In this document: one piece after another, positions 23,676-31,726 of the stretch | Layout of the letters: the number at the start of each line of letters is the position of its first letter | How positions within the stretch are numbered: the stretch's first letter is position 1 | NCBI GenBank assembly: GCA_045590155.1 | Contig: JAZNQL010000049.1 | Location: 1-42,107 of the forward strand | Direction: 5' to 3' | DNA: 42,107 nt | DNA from: JAZNQL01 sp045590155 | GTDB taxonomy: Bacteria > Bacillota > Clostridia > UMGS1883 > UMGS1540 | Position numbers and translations under genes: made by a program | The notes under the pieces: model-generated | What the model was told of the DNA's origin: nothing | Databases searched by the model: none | What the model saw: the letters and a program-made list of their open reading frames with translations, nothing else

Positions 23676-23704
23676 TTGACGCAAAACGGCGCATGGTTTA
23701 TAAT
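23676..23704 (+). promoter_or_regulatory. mazEF promoter
   Basis: TTGACG (23676-23681) and TATAAT (23699-23704) with 17-bp spacing, about 55 bp upstream of the antitoxin gene. The stretch 23575-23675 holds no other feature. Confidence 0.78.
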
Positions 23705-23732
23705 TTTATTTAGATTATACTGTGAAAATCTG

Positions 23733-23750
23733 ATGTTTTCCCGAAAACAT
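23733..23750. promoter_or_regulatory. Palindromic operator candidate for mazEF
   Basis: ATGTTTTC-CC-GAAAACAT is a perfect palindrome with 8-bp arms, between the -10 box and the antitoxin start. MazE-type antitoxins commonly bind such sites to autoregulate; assignment to this protein is inference. Confidence 0.5.
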
Positions 23751-23760
23751 AGTAAGGGGC

Positions 23761-24036
23761 GTGGTCGTTTTGCCGGAAAATAAAAAAATAACTGTAAATA
23801 TGTCTGAAGAATTGTTGTCGGAAATAGATTTGCTTACCGATAACAAAAACAGAAGCGAATTTATGCGAAATGCTGCTATGCATTATATAAAGCTTAAGCG
23901 CCGAATGAATATGCATAAAGAGCTTAAAGACGGATATGAAAAAATGGGCGATATCAATTTGGATATCGCAAAAGAATGGGAAGCGGCTGATTTAAAGCTA
24001 CTTTCTGATTACGAAAAAAAAATATCGGAAAATTAA
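23761..24036 (+). CDS. ndoAI: EndoAI/MazE-like antitoxin
   Basis: A 91-residue (or 88-residue) ribbon-helix-helix antitoxin that would bind and neutralise the downstream RNase. The N-terminal strand KKITVNMSEELLSEID and helix NRSEFMRNAAMHYIK form the ribbon-helix-helix. The C-terminal GYEKMGDINLDIAKEWEAAD corresponds to the toxin-wrapping tail of Bacillus EndoAI. The start is uncertain: GTG at 23761 is almost on top of AAGGGG, while the TTG at 23770 is ten bases from it and is the better-spaced choice. Translated adjacent to the toxin (23 bp apart). Confidence 0.88.
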   Translation: MVVLPENKKITVNMSEELLSEIDLLTDNKNRSEFMRNAAMHYIKLKRRMNMHKELKDGYEKMGDINLDIAKEWEAADLKLLSDYEKKISEN

Positions 24037-24059
24037 CAGATTTAGCGGAGTGTGATTGG

Positions 24060-24404
24060 GTGATTGTGAAACGTGGCGACATCTATTACGCAGATTTAAG
24101 TCCTGTAATAGGGTCGGAACAGGGCGGTGTAAGACCTGTGCTTATTGTCCAAAACGATGTTGGTAATAAATACAGTCCTACCGTTATTGTTTGTGCAATT
24201 ACAAGTCAGATAAATAAGGCGAAGTTGCCTACACACATTGAAATAGATGCTAAAGAATACGGACTTGTAAAGGATTCTGTAATACTTGCAGAACAGGTCC
24301 GCACCGTTGATAAAAGACGGCTTCGGGAACGAATAGGGCATCTTGATAAAATTTTAATGGACAAAGTAAACGATGCTTTGAGCATAAGTTTGGGAATAGG
24401 ATAA
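24060..24404 (+). CDS. ndoA: EndoA/MazF endoribonuclease toxin
   Basis: A 114-residue PemK/MazF toxin, a sequence-specific mRNA interferase. VKRGDIYYADLSPVIGSEQG is the start of the fold; GVRPVLIVQNDVGN carries the conserved catalytic-region Arg, and SPTVIVCAITSQINKAKLPT the Thr and Ser block. The C-terminal SVILAEQVRTVDKRRLRERI is typical of EndoA from Firmicutes. Length matches B. subtilis EndoA (116). The start is GTG with GGAG nine bases upstream. Inactive until the antitoxin is degraded, in known family members. The regulator gene starts 5 bp after its stop. Confidence 0.95.
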   Translation: MIVKRGDIYYADLSPVIGSEQGGVRPVLIVQNDVGNKYSPTVIVCAITSQINKAKLPTHIEIDAKEYGLVKDSVILAEQVRTVDKRRLRERIGHLDKILMDKVNDALSISLGIG

Positions 24405-24409
24405 GATAT

Positions 24410-25030
24410 ATGAGTATATTTGGATTAACTTTAAGGAAATTAAGGGAACAGGCTAATCTTTCTTTGGAAGAAGTTGCAAGAGAACTCTCGGTAAGCCGTA
24501 GTTTTTTAAGAAATATTGAAAACGGCTATATAGAAACAAATGACGAGTTTTCTGAAAAAGCCGCTCGTTTCTTTAATGTTACTGAAAGTTATCTTACTGC
24601 CTCTGTTGGCGGATTTGAGCCTGCTTTTTTGCCTAAAGGTTACTGCTGTATAAATGTTTTTACATCGCAGGCTATTGAATCGGGCGTTTTATGCGAAAAA
24701 GACATAATTGACAGAATTGTTGTGCAGACCTCTGATGAGCATGAGGACTACATAGCTATGACAGTAAAAAATAATCTTATGTCGGCAAGCCGTATATTTG
24801 AGGGCGATACTGTTGTAATTTCACGCAGAAGTATTGCAGACAACGGCGATATTTGCCTTATTTCTTTTCCTGACGAAAGTGTTGATTTAAGAAAATTTTA
24901 CCGCGACGGCACCAAGGTTACCCTTTTTACTGATTCTATTGAAGGGAATCTGCCGTCCATTACATATGATATTTCAAATTCCGGGTACAAGGTTTTAGGA
25001 AAAATTGTAAAGCTTATCGCAAACATATAA
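24410..25030 (+). CDS. XRE/S24-like regulator with degenerate peptidase dyad
   Basis: A 206-residue protein: an XRE helix-turn-helix at residues 5-60 (LRKLREQANLSLEEVARELS then VSRSFLRNIENGYIET), followed by an S24/LexA-like C-terminal domain (about 85-206). The core NNLMSASRIFEGDTVVISRR lines up with the usual DSM-xxARIxxGDxVxI block, but the catalytic Ser of DSM is Leu (residue 123). The general-base Lys region reads VDLRKFYRDG, with Arg where Lys is expected. Both catalytic residues thus look lost, so it is probably a non-cleaving repressor or a sensor without self-cleavage. It is 5 bp after mazF and presumably co-transcribed. No terminator separates it from the convergent spoIIP gene, whose stop lies 3 bp away. 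Confidence 0.8.
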   Translation: MSIFGLTLRKLREQANLSLEEVARELSVSRSFLRNIENGYIETNDEFSEKAARFFNVTESYLTASVGGFEPAFLPKGYCCINVFTSQAIESGVLCEKDIIDRIVVQTSDEHEDYIAMTVKNNLMSASRIFEGDTVVISRRSIADNGDICLISFPDESVDLRKFYRDGTKVTLFTDSIEGNLPSITYDISNSGYKVLGKIVKLIANI

Positions 25031-25033
25031 ATT

Positions 25034-26026
25034 TTATGTATTTAAAATAAGTTCAACTAAACTTTCTGCTACGAGGCGGGCGCAAAGCTCCGCCTCTTTT
25101 TGTGTGTTTCCGTTTGCCCCTATTTCTATTAAAAGGGCGCAGTCAGAAAGGTGGGAATTAAATCTTTCTTTCCTGACTCCTATCGGTCTTGCAAGGTTTG
25201 GATATTTTTTGTTCATTATCTCCTGCAAAGAAAGTGCTGCCCTTAAGTTTCGTTGCCAGTTTGGATTATAAAGCCCCGATGCATCTGTTCCTACTACCAA
25301 AAGCACCTGTGCGCATTTTTCTCCGTTTATTTCGCACACGGGCTTTAAATATCCTTCATCTCCCCCTATGGCATCACGATGTATATCGAGTACTATGCCT
25401 ATCTTTGGATTTTTTGCTATTTCTTGCTGTGCGCTTTCAAGCGACCGCTCATACGAACCGCTGTACGAGGGATAATCGTGCACCGTTTTATTGTGGGTTA
25501 CATCTATTCCACCGCTTTTTAAGGTTTTTTCCATAACAGATCCTATTGCTATCATATTATGCGCGTTATCCTGTGTGCGATAAGAATCGCTTGCCACATA
25601 TTCATATCCCTGCGATGGAGTGTATGCTTCGCCTGTATGGGTATGCAAAATGAGTACACTTTTTGAAAGTGGTTTTAAAGGCGTTGACAAAAGCTCGTTT
25701 ACATTTATATTGTATCCGCTGTCGTTATCTATCTGAATACTGTTTGCATTTTGGTTTTTTATTGTTACTTCTGTGCCCTCTTCTGCCGTAAAGTACTTTT
25801 GTTCTTCTTTTTTTTGCGGTATTGTATGTCTTACAGGTGCTGCACTTGCTATAATCTTTAAGGGCGAAAAGGGGGAATTGCTCCTGTTTTGCAAAAGCGA
25901 ATTCTCTGCAAGGCAAAGACAAGGCGGAATATTCAAGGTTATTCCCACAAAAAATCCTGCAATAAAAAGTATAATAACAAGAGCATTGATTATATTCTGT
26001 TTTTTTAATATATAAAAGTGTTTCAT
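25034..26026 (-). CDS. spoIIP: Stage II sporulation protein P (SpoIIP)
   Basis: A 330-residue cell-wall hydrolase of the engulfment machinery, which with SpoIID and SpoIIM degrades septal peptidoglycan. The N-terminal transmembrane anchor is residues 14-32 (NALVIILFIAGFFVGITLNI); the C-terminal amidase domain carries VLILHTHTGEAYTPSQGYEY, SDSYRTQDNAHNMIAIGSVM, DIHRDAIGGDEGY and EIGANGNTQKEAE, with the conserved His and Glu ligands. Length is slightly below the common 350-400. The start ATG follows AAAGGA. It shows that this lineage carries sporulation genes. No sigma-E-type promoter was firmly identified upstream. Confidence 0.93.
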   Translation of the reverse strand: MKHFYILKKQNIINALVIILFIAGFFVGITLNIPPCLCLAENSLLQNRSNSPFSPLKIIASAAPVRHTIPQKKEEQKYFTAEEGTEVTIKNQNANSIQIDNDSGYNINVNELLSTPLKPLSKSVLILHTHTGEAYTPSQGYEYVASDSYRTQDNAHNMIAIGSVMEKTLKSGGIDVTHNKTVHDYPSYSGSYERSLESAQQEIAKNPKIGIVLDIHRDAIGGDEGYLKPVCEINGEKCAQVLLVVGTDASGLYNPNWQRNLRAALSLQEIMNKKYPNLARPIGVRKERFNSHLSDCALLIEIGANGNTQKEAELCARLVAESLVELILNT

Positions 26027-26110
26027 ATCGAGTTTGTCCTTTCTTTAAAAAGTATTATAAAAAACTTTTTTTATGATAATAAACTTAATTTATTTTATTT
26101 TTTTTAAGTG

Positions 26111-26139
26111 TTGACATAGCTTATTTTATAATATATAAT
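26111..26139 (+). promoter_or_regulatory. serC promoter
   Basis: TTGACA (26111-26116) and TATAAT (26134-26139) with 17-bp spacing, about 40 bp upstream of serC. No T-box leader is visible. Confidence 0.8.
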
Positions 26140-26180
26140 AATGTATTGAATAATTATTTTATGAAAGGAAGATTTATACT

Positions 26181-27260
26181 ATGAACAGAGTTTACAATTT
26201 TTCGGCAGGTCCCTCTATGCTTCCCGTTCCCGTACTTGAAAAAGCTCAGGCAGAAATGCTTGATTACAACGGCTCGGGCATGAGTGTTATGGAGATGAGT
26301 CATCGCTCCCCTGTTTACGACGCTATAATAAAACAAACAGAAGCTGATTTCAGACTTCTTATGAATATTCCTGACAATTATAAGGTTTTATTCCTTCAGG
26401 GCGGTGCTTCAACTCAATTTGCCGCAATTCCTTTAAACCTTATGAAAAATAAAAAGGCTGACTATATTGTTTCAGGTCAGTTCTCGGGAAAAGCTTTTAA
26501 AGAAGCTAAAAAATACGGCGATGCAAAATGTATTGCTACTTCAGAAGATAAAACCTTCAGCTACATACCCGAAATTACTCCCGATATGGTAAGAGACGAT
26601 GCTGACTATGTTCACATCTGCTACAACAACACAATTTTCGGCACAAAATATGCTGAAGTTCCCAATGTAGGCGACAAGATTTTGGTTGCTGATATGTCAT
26701 CCTGCATTACAAGCGAACCCGTTGACGTTACAAAGTTTGGTGTTATTTATGCAGGCGCGCAGAAGAATATGGCTCCTGCAGGTCTTACTGTTGTTATTAT
26801 CCGTGAAGACCTTTTAGGCAACGCTCGCGAAGACATCCCCACAATGCTTGATTATAAAACATTGGCTGACAATGATTCTATGTATAACACACCCCCCTGC
26901 TACGCTATTTACATTGCAGGTCTTGTTTATAAGTGGGCACTCGAAAACGGCGGTCTTACCGCTATGAAGGAAAGAAACGAAAAGAAGGCTAATCTTCTTT
27001 ACGATTTCCTTGATTCTTCAAGTCTTTTCAAGGCTACTGCTGAAAAGAAATACCGTTCAATGATGAATGTTTGCTTTGTTACAGGCGATGCTGAACTTGA
27101 CAAAAAGTTCTGCAAAGAAGCCAGCGAAGCAGGTTTTGTTAACTTAAAGGGACATCGTTCTGTTGGCGGTATGAGAGCAAGCATTTACAATGCTATGCCT
27201 GTGGAAGGTGTAGAAGCCCTGGTTGACTTTATGAAAAAATTTGAAGCTGAAAATAAGTGA
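26181..27260 (+). CDS. serC: Phosphoserine aminotransferase
   Basis: A 359-residue PLP enzyme of serine synthesis that transaminates 3-phosphohydroxypyruvate. The N-terminal VYNFSAGPSMLPVPVLEKAQ is a SerC signature. LFLQGGASTQFAAIPLNLM and NTIFGTKYAEVPN follow. The PLP lysine is in YAGAQKNMAPAGLTVVI. The C-terminal SVGGMRASIYNAMP binds phosphate. The ATG follows GAAAGGAAG. serA starts 10 bp later, so the pair forms a serine operon lacking serB here. Confidence 0.96.
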   Translation: MNRVYNFSAGPSMLPVPVLEKAQAEMLDYNGSGMSVMEMSHRSPVYDAIIKQTEADFRLLMNIPDNYKVLFLQGGASTQFAAIPLNLMKNKKADYIVSGQFSGKAFKEAKKYGDAKCIATSEDKTFSYIPEITPDMVRDDADYVHICYNNTIFGTKYAEVPNVGDKILVADMSSCITSEPVDVTKFGVIYAGAQKNMAPAGLTVVIIREDLLGNAREDIPTMLDYKTLADNDSMYNTPPCYAIYIAGLVYKWALENGGLTAMKERNEKKANLLYDFLDSSSLFKATAEKKYRSMMNVCFVTGDAELDKKFCKEASEAGFVNLKGHRSVGGMRASIYNAMPVEGVEALVDFMKKFEAENK

Positions 27261-27270
27261 GGTCTGAATT

Positions 27271-28434
27271 ATGTATAACATAAAAACTCTTAATAAAATT
27301 GCTGCTTGCGGTTTGAAATATTTTTGTTCTGACTGTTACACAGTAAGCGACGATTGTGAAAATCCTGACGGCATTGTTTTAAGAAGCTTTTCCATGCATG
27401 ATATGGAGCTTCCCGAAAACTTGAAGGCTGTTGCCCGTGCAGGTGCCGGCACAAACAACATTCCTATTGACAAATGTTCTGAAAAGGGTATTGTTGTTTT
27501 TAACACTCCCGGTGCAAACGCAAATGCTGTAAAAGAACTTACCATAGCAGGTCTTTTCCTTGCTTCAAGAAATATCGTTGACGGTATTTCCTGGGCTAAA
27601 ACTTTAAAAGGTCAGGGCGCAGAAGTTGGCAAGTTAGTTGAAAAAGGCAAGTCAAACTACGCAGGTGGCGAAGTTGAAGGCAAAAAGCTTGTTGTTTTAG
27701 GTCTTGGCGCCATTGGTATTATGGTTGCAAATACTGCTTATCATCTTGGCATGGACGTTGTAGGTTATGACCCTTATATTTCGGTTAAAGCGGCTTTGAG
27801 TTTGAACCGCCATGTTGAAATTATAAATGATTTGAAACAGGCTCTTTCGGATGCTGATTTTATTTCAATCCACGTTCCTCTTATGGATTCAACACGCGGA
27901 ATGATTGGCGAAGATGCTATTTTAGCTATGAAAGACGGTGTTAAAATATTAAACTTTGCAAGAGGCGAGCTTGTTGATAACGATGCACTCAAAAAGGCTT
28001 TGGAAGAAGGCAAGGTTTCTGTTTATGTTACAGACTTCCCTAATGACGAAGTTTTGGGCATGAACAACGTTATTGCTATTCCTCATCTTGGTGCTTCAAC
28101 TCAGGAATCCGAAGATAACTGTGCTGTTATGGCTTCCAAACAGATGATTGATTATCTTGAAAACGGAAACATCGTAAACTCAGTTAACTTCCCTCATTGC
28201 GAAATGGTACGCGATGATAATATTGGCACAAGAATTACCATTGCTCACAAAAATGTTCCCAATATGCTTGCACAGTTCTTAAATGTTATAGGGGATACAA
28301 ATATTCACAATATGACAAATAAGAGCAAAGGCGATTTAGCTTACACAATTATCGACCTTGAAAAAGATATTGAGGGCATTGAAAATTCTTTAAATGCTAT
28401 CGGCGATGTTTTAAAGGTTAGAGTAATAAAATAA
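27271..28434 (+). CDS. serA: D-3-phosphoglycerate dehydrogenase
   Basis: A 387-residue NAD-dependent dehydrogenase making 3-phosphohydroxypyruvate, the first step of serine synthesis. The NAD-binding VVLGLGAIGIMVANTAYHLG and YDPYISVKAALS are followed by FARGELVDNDAL and the catalytic His in IPHLGASTQESEDNCA. A short C-terminal ACT-like domain (about residues 320-387, RITIAHKNVPNMLAQFLNVI) may bind serine for feedback control. Length matches the short ACT-bearing class. GAGG overlaps the serC stop region. Terminator at 28440-28463. Confidence 0.95.
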   Translation: MYNIKTLNKIAACGLKYFCSDCYTVSDDCENPDGIVLRSFSMHDMELPENLKAVARAGAGTNNIPIDKCSEKGIVVFNTPGANANAVKELTIAGLFLASRNIVDGISWAKTLKGQGAEVGKLVEKGKSNYAGGEVEGKKLVVLGLGAIGIMVANTAYHLGMDVVGYDPYISVKAALSLNRHVEIINDLKQALSDADFISIHVPLMDSTRGMIGEDAILAMKDGVKILNFARGELVDNDALKKALEEGKVSVYVTDFPNDEVLGMNNVIAIPHLGASTQESEDNCAVMASKQMIDYLENGNIVNSVNFPHCEMVRDDNIGTRITIAHKNVPNMLAQFLNVIGDTNIHNMTNKSKGDLAYTIIDLEKDIEGIENSLNAIGDVLKVRVIK

Positions 28435-28439
28435 TTTAA

Positions 28440-28463
28440 GGGTGGCTTTTAAAGCCACCTTTT
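28440..28463 (+). terminator. Terminator after serCA
   Basis: GGTGGCTTT and AAAGCCACC form a hairpin followed by TTTT, directly after the serA stop and before rph. Confidence 0.7.
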
Positions 28464-28484
28464 GCTTGATTTGAGGTGCATAAA

Positions 28485-29198
28485 ATGGATATAAGATATG
28501 ATAAAAGATTACCCGATATGTTAAGAAACGTTGAAATTATTCCGGATTTTACAAAAACCTCGGGAGGTTCTGTGCTTATAAAATGGGGTAATACTCATGT
28601 TCTTTGCACGGCTTTGCTTGACGATGCAACAGCAGGCTTTTTAGAGGGCACGGGCAAAGGCTGGCTTACGGCTGAATATTCTATGCTCCCTTCCTCCACT
28701 CCCTCAAGAAAAAAAAGAGAGGTTTTGAAGCCTGATTCACGCTCTACCGAAATAAAAAGGCTTATAGGCAGATGTCTTCGTCACGCTGTTGACATGGAAA
28801 TATTGGGCGAAAAAACCGTTTGGATTGACTGTGATGTTTTGCAGGCCGACGGAGGCACAAGAACTGCTTCTATTACAGGTGCTTATGTGGCACTTTGTTT
28901 AGGAGTTAAAAAGTGGATTTCGGAAGGCAGACTCGAAAAGAATCCTGTTATTCATTCTGTTTCGGCAGTATCGGTAGGAATATGCGAGGGCACTCCCCTG
29001 CTTGACCTTTGCTACAAGGAAGATTCTTCTGCCGAAGTTGACATGAATGTTTGTATGGACGAAGAAGGCTCGTTTATAGAAATTCAGGGTACAGGGGAAG
29101 GCAGAGCTTTTTCGAAAGATGAGTTATCTTCTCTTTTAGAACTTGCCGAGCTTGGAAACAAACAGTTAATGGATTTACAAAAGCACATACTGAAATAA
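28485..29198 (+). CDS. rph: Ribonuclease PH
   Basis: A 237-residue phosphorolytic 3'-5' exoribonuclease that trims tRNA 3' ends. Family blocks: NVEIIPDFTKTSGGSVLIKW near the start, AEYSMLPSSTPSRK, RSTEIKRLIGRCLRHAVDME, IDCDVLQADGGTRTASITGA and the C-terminal VDMNVCMDEEGSFIEIQGTG. The start ATG 28485 follows GAGGTG by six bases; the GTG at 28476 is part of that site. Length is near the usual 240. It stands alone between two terminators with no clear promoter seen, so it may read through from serCA. Confidence 0.94.
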   Translation: MDIRYDKRLPDMLRNVEIIPDFTKTSGGSVLIKWGNTHVLCTALLDDATAGFLEGTGKGWLTAEYSMLPSSTPSRKKREVLKPDSRSTEIKRLIGRCLRHAVDMEILGEKTVWIDCDVLQADGGTRTASITGAYVALCLGVKKWISEGRLEKNPVIHSVSAVSVGICEGTPLLDLCYKEDSSAEVDMNVCMDEEGSFIEIQGTGEGRAFSKDELSSLLELAELGNKQLMDLQKHILK

Positions 29199-29203
29199 CG
29201 GTT

Positions 29204-29233
29204 AAAAAATCAGTTCTTACGAACTGATTTTTA
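29204..29233 (+). terminator. Terminator after rph
   Basis: AAAAATCAGTTC-TTAC-GAACTGATTTTT, a perfect hairpin with flanking A and T runs, right after the rph stop codon. Confidence 0.85.
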
Positions 29234-29319
29234 ATTTCCTAATAATTCTTTTTTTGTTCACAGTTTTTACATATTTTTATTTTATAATATTAGCATAATT
29301 TTAAAATCCGGAGGATGTT

Positions 29320-30987
29320 ATGAAACTTTTAGAAAAAATTTTGCCACAGAAAAATGAAGGAAAAAAATTTTTTACTAAAAAAAGAGTAATTATTTTTTCT
29401 GCAGTTATTTTATTCGTTTTGCTGGCTGTTTTGGCAATCAGATTTTTAGCTCCTGATAAACCTGCAATCGAAATTACCGTTTCCGACTACAAGGTATCAA
29501 AAGGAAATATAACTTCAAGTATAACGGGTACTGCTACCATAAATCCCAAAGACTCGTATGAAATTACCTCTTTAGTTAGCGGTACGGTTCTTTCGGCTGA
29601 TTTTGAAGAGGGTGACGAGGTTTCTGAAGGCGACCTTTTATATACTATTGACAGCTCGGACATTGCGAATAATGTCGAACGTGCAAAATTGAACTACGAA
29701 ACTGCTTTGGAAGACCAGACAAATCTTAATGTAACGTCAAATTACTCCGGCGTAATTTCAAAGGTGTATGTTTCGGAGGGTGATGAGATCAATAAAGGCT
29801 CTGTTATTGCTGATATAATAGACGAAAAAAATCTTAAAATAGAAATTCCGTTTAATGAAAATGATGCCGAATATATACATGCAGGTGATACAGCTACTCT
29901 TTCGGTTGTAGGTACGGGGTCTGTTCTTTACGGAAATGTAGTGAAGATTTCAAACAATTCTCTTATAAAAGACGGATATTCCGTTGTAAAGTATGTTACG
30001 GTAAATGTTACTTCCCCAGGTACTCTTACAGATAAAAATAAGGCTACCGCTATTATAAACGGCAAAGCCTGCAATGATGCAGGTGCTTTTGAGTATATTA
30101 CCAATACTCAGATTACAGCAAAAAGTCAGGGCAAAGTTGAAAAACTTTATATAAGCCGTGGCGACACGGTTTTAAAAGGACAGAGTGTTGCTCTTCTTTC
30201 GTCGGATTCTATAAAAAAATCGGTAAAAACTGCATCTATGTCTTTGAATGATGCCACAGCTGCTCTTGAAGATTATAATATAACTGCTCCCATTTCGGGT
30301 ACGGTTATTTCTAAAATTATAAAGGTGGGAGATAATCTTGATACTTCTTCCTTTAATTCTACAATGGCTATTATATATGATATGTCATATCTTACTTTTG
30401 ATATAAGCATTGATGAGCTTGACATTCAAAACATAAAAAAGGGACAGGAAGTTATTGTTACCTCCGATGCTGCAGAAGGTGTTACATATAAGGGCATTGT
30501 TGACAAGGTAAGTATTGTTGGTACAACTTCAAGCGGTGTAACCGTTTACCCTGTTACAGTAAATATTTATGAATTTGATGACAGACTTTTGCCCGGTATG
30601 AATGTAAATGCCGAAATTATTATAGAAAGTGCAAGCGATGTTCTTTTAGTCCCTGTAACAGCTGTTAACAGAGGAAATACAGTTTATGTAAAAGATTCTT
30701 CTGCAAAAGCTGATAAAGAAGGTAACTTAAACGGTTACAGACTTGTTCGTGTTGTTTTAGGGGCTTCGGATTCAGATAACGTTGAAATAAAAGACGGACT
30801 TTCTGAAGGAGATTTAGTAAGAATTGAAACTATTAAAAATACAGGTATGCAAATAAATTCTATGCTTGACAAGGGGATGAACAGTATCTCAGGCGGTGGC
30901 ATGGGCGGTATGCCAAGCGGTGGTATGGGCAGCATGCCAGGCGGCGGTATGAGCGGTATGCCAAGTGGCAGAGGAGGTAACAGATAA
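29320..30987 (+). CDS. MacA-like membrane fusion protein of an ABC exporter
   Basis: A 555-residue protein with one N-terminal transmembrane helix (residues 22-44), and an extracellular adaptor body of the HlyD/RND-adaptor superfamily. Unusually there are four lipoyl half-motif blocks: SGTVLSADFEEGDEVSEGDL (near 87), SGVISKVYVSEGDEINKGSV (143), KVEKLYISRGDTVLKGQSVA (269) and SGTVISKIIKVGDNLDTSS (326). This looks like two lipoyl domains in tandem, where MacA of about 370 residues has one. The C-terminal 30 residues or so are a Gly/Met/Pro repeat. It starts the macA-ATPase-permease operon, with CCGGAGG before the ATG. It is presumed to bridge the permease to an outside partner or substrate; cargo is unknown. 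Confidence 0.85.
   Translation: MKLLEKILPQKNEGKKFFTKKRVIIFSAVILFVLLAVLAIRFLAPDKPAIEITVSDYKVSKGNITSSITGTATINPKDSYEITSLVSGTVLSADFEEGDEVSEGDLLYTIDSSDIANNVERAKLNYETALEDQTNLNVTSNYSGVISKVYVSEGDEINKGSVIADIIDEKNLKIEIPFNENDAEYIHAGDTATLSVVGTGSVLYGNVVKISNNSLIKDGYSVVKYVTVNVTSPGTLTDKNKATAIINGKACNDAGAFEYITNTQITAKSQGKVEKLYISRGDTVLKGQSVALLSSDSIKKSVKTASMSLNDATAALEDYNITAPISGTVISKIIKVGDNLDTSSFNSTMAIIYDMSYLTFDISIDELDIQNIKKGQEVIVTSDAAEGVTYKGIVDKVSIVGTTSSGVTVYPVTVNIYEFDDRLLPGMNVNAEIIIESASDVLLVPVTAVNRGNTVYVKDSSAKADKEGNLNGYRLVRVVLGASDSDNVEIKDGLSEGDLVRIETIKNTGMQINSMLDKGMNSISGGGMGGMPSGGMGSMPGGGMSGMPSGRGGNR
30894..30967 (+). repeat. Gly-Met-Pro repeat coding region at the MacA C-terminus
   Basis: Three imperfect 24-bp units encode GGMGGMPS, GGMGSMPG and GGMSGMPS before a short GRGGNR tail. 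The repeat overlaps nothing else and ends the MacA-like gene. Confidence 0.85.
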
Positions 30988-30988
30988 T

Positions 30989-31726
30989 ATGCCTCTTATA
31001 GAATTTAAAGACGTATATAAAATATATAATATGGGAGACAGCGAGGTTTTTGCTGCAAATGGAATATCATTCAGTATTGACAAAGGAGAATTTGTTGCCA
31101 TTGTAGGACAGCCGGGAAGGGAGGCAACCACCTGTATGAATATTATAGGTTGTCTTGACGTACCAACCAGAGGACAGTATTTTCTTGACGGCACGGATGT
31201 TGGCACTCTAAACGATAACAGTCTTGCCGAAATAAGAAACAAAATGCTAGGGTTTATTTTTCAGCAATATAATCTTATACCAAAGCTTTCTGTTTTGGAA
31301 AATGTAAAGCTTCCGCTTTTATATGCAGGATTATCGGACTCAGTACAGACAGAACGTGCTAAAGCTGCTCTTTGTGCAGTAGGTCTTGAGGATAAAATTA
31401 AAAATCTGCCCTCACAGCTTTCGGGCGGTCAGCAACAAAGAGTTTCTATTGCAAGAGCTTTGGCAGGCAATCCTTCTGTAATTCTGGCCGACGAACCAAC
31501 AGGGGCTCTTGATTCACAAACAGGGGCAGAAGTTATTGAATTTTTAAAAATTTTACATAGTACGGGAAACACAATTGTTTTAATTACTCACGATAATTCC
31601 ATTGCGGCAAAAGCGGAAAGAGTTATAAGACTTTTTGATGGTAAGGTTGTGTTTGACGGTCCCGCTTTAGAAGATAAGCTTATTAAAAGAAGTCTTGAAC
31701 TTGGTGCAGGAGGTGATTCTGCATGA
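30989..31726 (+). CDS. MacB-type ABC exporter ATPase with altered Walker A
   Basis: A 245-residue ABC ATPase of the MacB/LolD group. The start is ATG 30989, preceded by GGAGG; an earlier frame start at 30965 overlaps macA. Signature LSGGQQQRVSIARAL, Walker B VILADEPTGALDSQTG, the Q-loop FIFQQYN and the switch ITHD are all intact. Walker A is not: residues 40-49 read GQPGREATTC, while relatives have GQSGSGKSTC. The Gly-Lys pair is replaced by Glu-Ala (residues 45-46), so ATP binding and hydrolysis should fail or be changed. This may be real decay, a changed role, or a sequence error at 31106-31135. The permease gene overlaps by 4 bp. Confidence 0.88.
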   Translation: MPLIEFKDVYKIYNMGDSEVFAANGISFSIDKGEFVAIVGQPGREATTCMNIIGCLDVPTRGQYFLDGTDVGTLNDNSLAEIRNKMLGFIFQQYNLIPKLSVLENVKLPLLYAGLSDSVQTERAKAALCAVGLEDKIKNLPSQLSGGQQQRVSIARALAGNPSVILADEPTGALDSQTGAEVIEFLKILHSTGNTIVLITHDNSIAAKAERVIRLFDGKVVFDGPALEDKLIKRSLELGAGGDSA

